Of a stretch of DNA of 37,774 bases, positions 35,114 to 37,774 are shown piece by piece. Every line of letters starts with the position of its first letter. The stretch's first letter is position 1. The DNA is from Deltaproteobacteria bacterium. Lineage in GTDB: Bacteria; Desulfobacterota; JAJRXV01. The notes under the pieces are model-generated. The model worked only from the letters and a program-made list of their open reading frames with translations, ran no database searches and was not told where the DNA came from. The DNA lies in contig JAJRZU010000005.1 in assembly GCA_024275075.1 (NCBI GenBank), forward strand, positions 1-37,774. Reading direction: 5' to 3'. A program made the translations under genes and the position numbers.

Positions 35114-37513
35114 ATGAAGTTCACTTATAACTGGTTAAAGGAATACGTTGACGTTGACATTCCCGCTGATGAGCTCTCTGAGATGCTTACTATGGCGGGG
35201 CTTGAGATAGAGACCCTTACGTATCTTGGCGCCGGGCTGGATAATATATGTTCCGTGAAAATCCTTGATATCGAAAAGCACCCGAATGCCGATAAACTCA
35301 GCATTTGCAAAGTCACTGACGGCGAAAGTGAGCATGAGATCGTATGTGGCGCGAAGAACATGAAGGGCGGCGATATAGTAGCGCTCGCGAAAAAGGGCGC
35401 GAACCTGCCTAACGGTATTAAGATAAAACCTACGAAAATACGCGGGGTTGTCTCAAACGGTATGCTCTGCTCAGAAACGGAGCTGGGGCTGGCGGACGAA
35501 GCGGGCGGTATCATGATACTCGCGCAAGATACAACAATCGGCAAGCCTGTCATAGATATCCTCGGGCTGGATGACTACCTGTTTGAGATTGGGCTGACAC
35601 CGAACCGCTCGGACTGCCTGAGCCTTATCGGGATCGCCAGAGAGGTGGCGATGCTGACCGGTGCGAAGCTGAAAACGATTGATTTCGTTGCAGATGAATC
35701 GTCAGAGAGCGTAAGCGGCGCGATCGATATCTCGATTCAGAACGCAAGCGCCTGCAACAGGTATACGGCGAGGGTGCTGCGGGGCGTTTCGATCAAGGAG
35801 TCCGACCCGATTATAAAGTCTCGCCTGAACGCTATCGGGGTCAGGTCGATAAACAACATAGTTGATATCACTAACTATGTCATGTTCGTTTACGGGCAGC
35901 CGATGCACGCGTTCGATTATGATAAGATCATGGGGAAGAAGATAATCGTCAGGAACGCTTCAGACGGCGGGAAGTTCACGACGCTCGATGAAAAAGAGCG
36001 CGAACTTACGGCGGGCGATATTATGATATGCGATGAAAAAAGGGCTGTCGCGCTTGGTGGCGTTATGGGCGGCATGAACAGCGAGGTATCTGATGATACT
36101 AAGGATATTCTCTTAGAGAGCGCGTACTTTGACCCGGTGACAATTAGAAGGACAGCCAAGCGGTTAGGGCTCGCGTCAGAATCGTCGCACAGGTTTGAAA
36201 GGGGCGTCAATCCGCAGACAGTAACTGTCGCGCTGGATTATGCCGCGTCATTGATGCAAAAATCCACCGGCTGCAAAATCCTGAGCGGGATAGCTGACGT
36301 ATGGCCGGTAAAATATGAAAGCCGCGATATAAAAGCGCGATTCGCGAGGATTAACAAGGTATTGGGGACTGATCTCACAAATGACGATATCCTGAACCTG
36401 CTTGGGCGGCTGATGTTTGAAGTGAAACAGAAGAGTGACGAGCATGTTCTGGTGGAGATCCCGCAATACCGGCACGATCTGGTGAAAGAGATCGATATAA
36501 TAGAAGAGATTGCACGTACTTACGGTTATAACAACATAAAGGTGACTATGCCGAAGATACCAGCTGTCTCTGAAAAGAGAAGCGAAAAAGAAGTGACCGC
36601 CGCAAAAGTCAGGTCATTACTTGTAAATAATGGATTTTATGAGGTAATAAACTACAGTTTTTGCGCGCATAAGGATCTGGAAATATTTTCCGGTGACTTG
36701 ATTGACCGGCGGATCGGGGTGCTAAACCCCATAAATGAAGAGCAATCTGTCATGCGTATGTCATTACTGCCGGCGCTCATAGAGACCGTGAAGAAGAATA
36801 TGAACCATAAAAACAATGACTTGAAGCTGTTCGAGATTGGCAGGTCATTCATGAAAGGCGACAGCGGCGAGATATTCGAGACGAACAGGTTCACCGGTAT
36901 TATTACCGGCCTATGCTATGAAGATAATTGGAGCAATGCAAAAAAAGTTGTTGATTTTTTTGATATAAAGGGTATAGTTGAATTAATACTTGAAAGCATT
37001 AAAGTAATTAGGTATAGTTTTAAAGGTGGCGCTTCAAGTAAGTACCTGCATCCGGCTGTTTCTACTCAGATTTACATTGCCGGTGAAAAGGTCGGTGAGA
37101 TAGGTGAATTGCACCCGGATATTCTCGAGGGTTATGGTATAGACAAGAAGGTCTACGCGTTCGACTTTGATTTCGACAGGTTATGCGCCAGCCAGAAGGA
37201 AAGGGTGGTATTCCGGCAGTTACCGAAATATCCTTATGTTAAAAGAGATATAGCGATCGTAGTCGATAAGGGGATCGCGTGTGATTAGCTGGTTAGTGAG
37301 ATATCAGGTTATAACAAGGAGTTAGTGGAGGATGTAAAGGTATTCGATCTTTATGAGGGCGCGCAGGTTGGTGATGGTAACAAGAGCGTCGCATTCAGGA
37401 TCACATACAGGGACCTGAAGAAGACCCTAACCGACGAAGTGATCAATGAGGTCATGCGGGGTCTGATAAAAAGGCTCGAAAAGAGATTCAGCGCAAGCTA
37501 CCGCTTGACCTGA
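35114..37513 (+). CDS. pheT: Phenylalanyl-tRNA synthetase beta subunit, with an in-frame TAG
   Basis: The frame runs from ATG at 35114 to TGA at 37511-37513, broken by TAG at 37286-37288 (codon 725). Before it: the tRNA-binding OB domain (about 40-150, HPNADKLSICKV), B3/B4, B5 and the core. The stop falls inside the C-terminal FDX-ACB anticodon-binding domain: IAIVVDKGIACD, stop, LVSEISGYNKELVEDVKVFD, then YRDLKKTLTDEV. The total, about 799 residues, is the family's normal length. GAG (Glu) or CAG (Gln) is the likely original codon. As pheT is essential, an error in the sequence or suppression is more likely than loss. Its last 20 bases form the start of a tandem repeat. Confidence 0.93.
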
Positions 37514-37774
37514 TATAGGCCTCCGTTGTCGGCCTGGTGAGGGAGCGTAACAGCATTCTCACCTCAGCCACGCCAGCGGCGTGTCTACATTAGGTGAAGC
37601 TTTAAGCTTCCAAGCTACCGCTTGACCTGATATAGGCCTCCGTTGTCGGCCTGGTGAGGGAGCGTAACAGCATTCTCACCTCAGCCACGCCAGCGGCGTG
37701 TCTACATTAGGTGAAGCTTTAAGCTTCCAAGCTACCGCTTGACCTGATACAGGCCTCCGTTGTCGGCCTGGTGA
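37494..37774 (+). repeat. 117-bp tandem repeat, about 2.4 copies, running off the window
   Basis: Units start at 37494, 37611 and 37728. The first two are identical as far as I can compare, and the third shows one change (GATATAGG to GATACAGG). Each unit contains small hairpins: AGGCC/GGCCT, GGTGAG/CTCACC, CACGCC/GGCGTG and GAAGCTT/AAGCTTC. All six frames are closed, so it is non-coding. The first unit includes the last six pheT codons and the stop. Confidence 0.95.

Noticed and set aside
9981-37513. Stop-codon reassignment to explain the three interrupted genes
   Set aside because: TAG ends guaB, cmk, ntpE, rpmI and rplT, and TAA ends others at normal lengths, so neither codon is generally sense.
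37494-37774. CRISPR array
   Set aside because: The whole 117-bp unit is repeated without unique spacers, and no cas gene is visible.

Overview
The window reads as chromosomal housekeeping DNA from a bacterium. Coding density is high, ribosomal-protein, tRNA-synthetase and nucleotide genes sit in familiar clusters, and AT-rich intergenic gaps are filled with small palindromic repeats. A Na+-type V-ATPase, bactofilin, DUF58/BatA-like proteins, an archaeal-type phosphoglycerate mutase and a Lys-rich HEAT-repeat protein suggest an uncultivated lineage, possibly of the PVC/Omnitrophota kind. That placement is an inference with low confidence. I see no prophage, CRISPR array, insertion sequence or recognisable defence system.

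Layout. 1-8575 lies on the minus strand: guaA (cut by the window edge) and guaB for GMP synthesis, sppA, rpsA with cmk, and obgE-rpmA-rplU. A 519-bp divergent region (8576-9094) leads into a plus-strand trio of DUF58, BatD-like and BatA-like genes, converging on ndk (minus). From 12497 come a bactofilin gene and a nine-gene V-type ATPase operon (13261-22206) in the order F-I-K-E-C-G-A-B-D, the order known from the Enterococcus hirae ntp operon. Then follow a small EamA protein, a ferritin-like protein, and four minus-strand genes: HEAT-repeat protein, phosphodiesterase-like protein, parvulin-type lipoprotein and ApgM. The plus strand resumes with a histidine kinase, tRNA-Val(GAC) and the translation cluster thrS-infC-rpmI-rplT-pheS-pheT. 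A 117-bp tandem repeat begins inside the 3' end of pheT and runs off the window.

Main points for a second look. (1) Three genes (BatD-like, ntpI, pheT) each carry one in-frame stop (TAA, TAG, TAG), with clear homology on both sides. (2) infC appears to start at ATA, four bases after thrS. (3) A two-hairpin intergenic repeat occurs in at least five gaps, with a sixth partial copy. (4) A roughly 27-bp repeat that contains the Shine-Dalgarno sequence sits before guaB, sppA and rplU, with a fourth copy in a tandem unit upstream of rplU. (5) The ferritin-like gene has a perfect inverted repeat in its leader. (6) The phosphodiesterase-like protein seems to have lost key catalytic residues.

Several starts here differ from the longest open frame: ndk (GTG at 12340), ntpA (18389), apgM (28543), ntpI (13578), the BatD-like gene (9981) and infC (32789).
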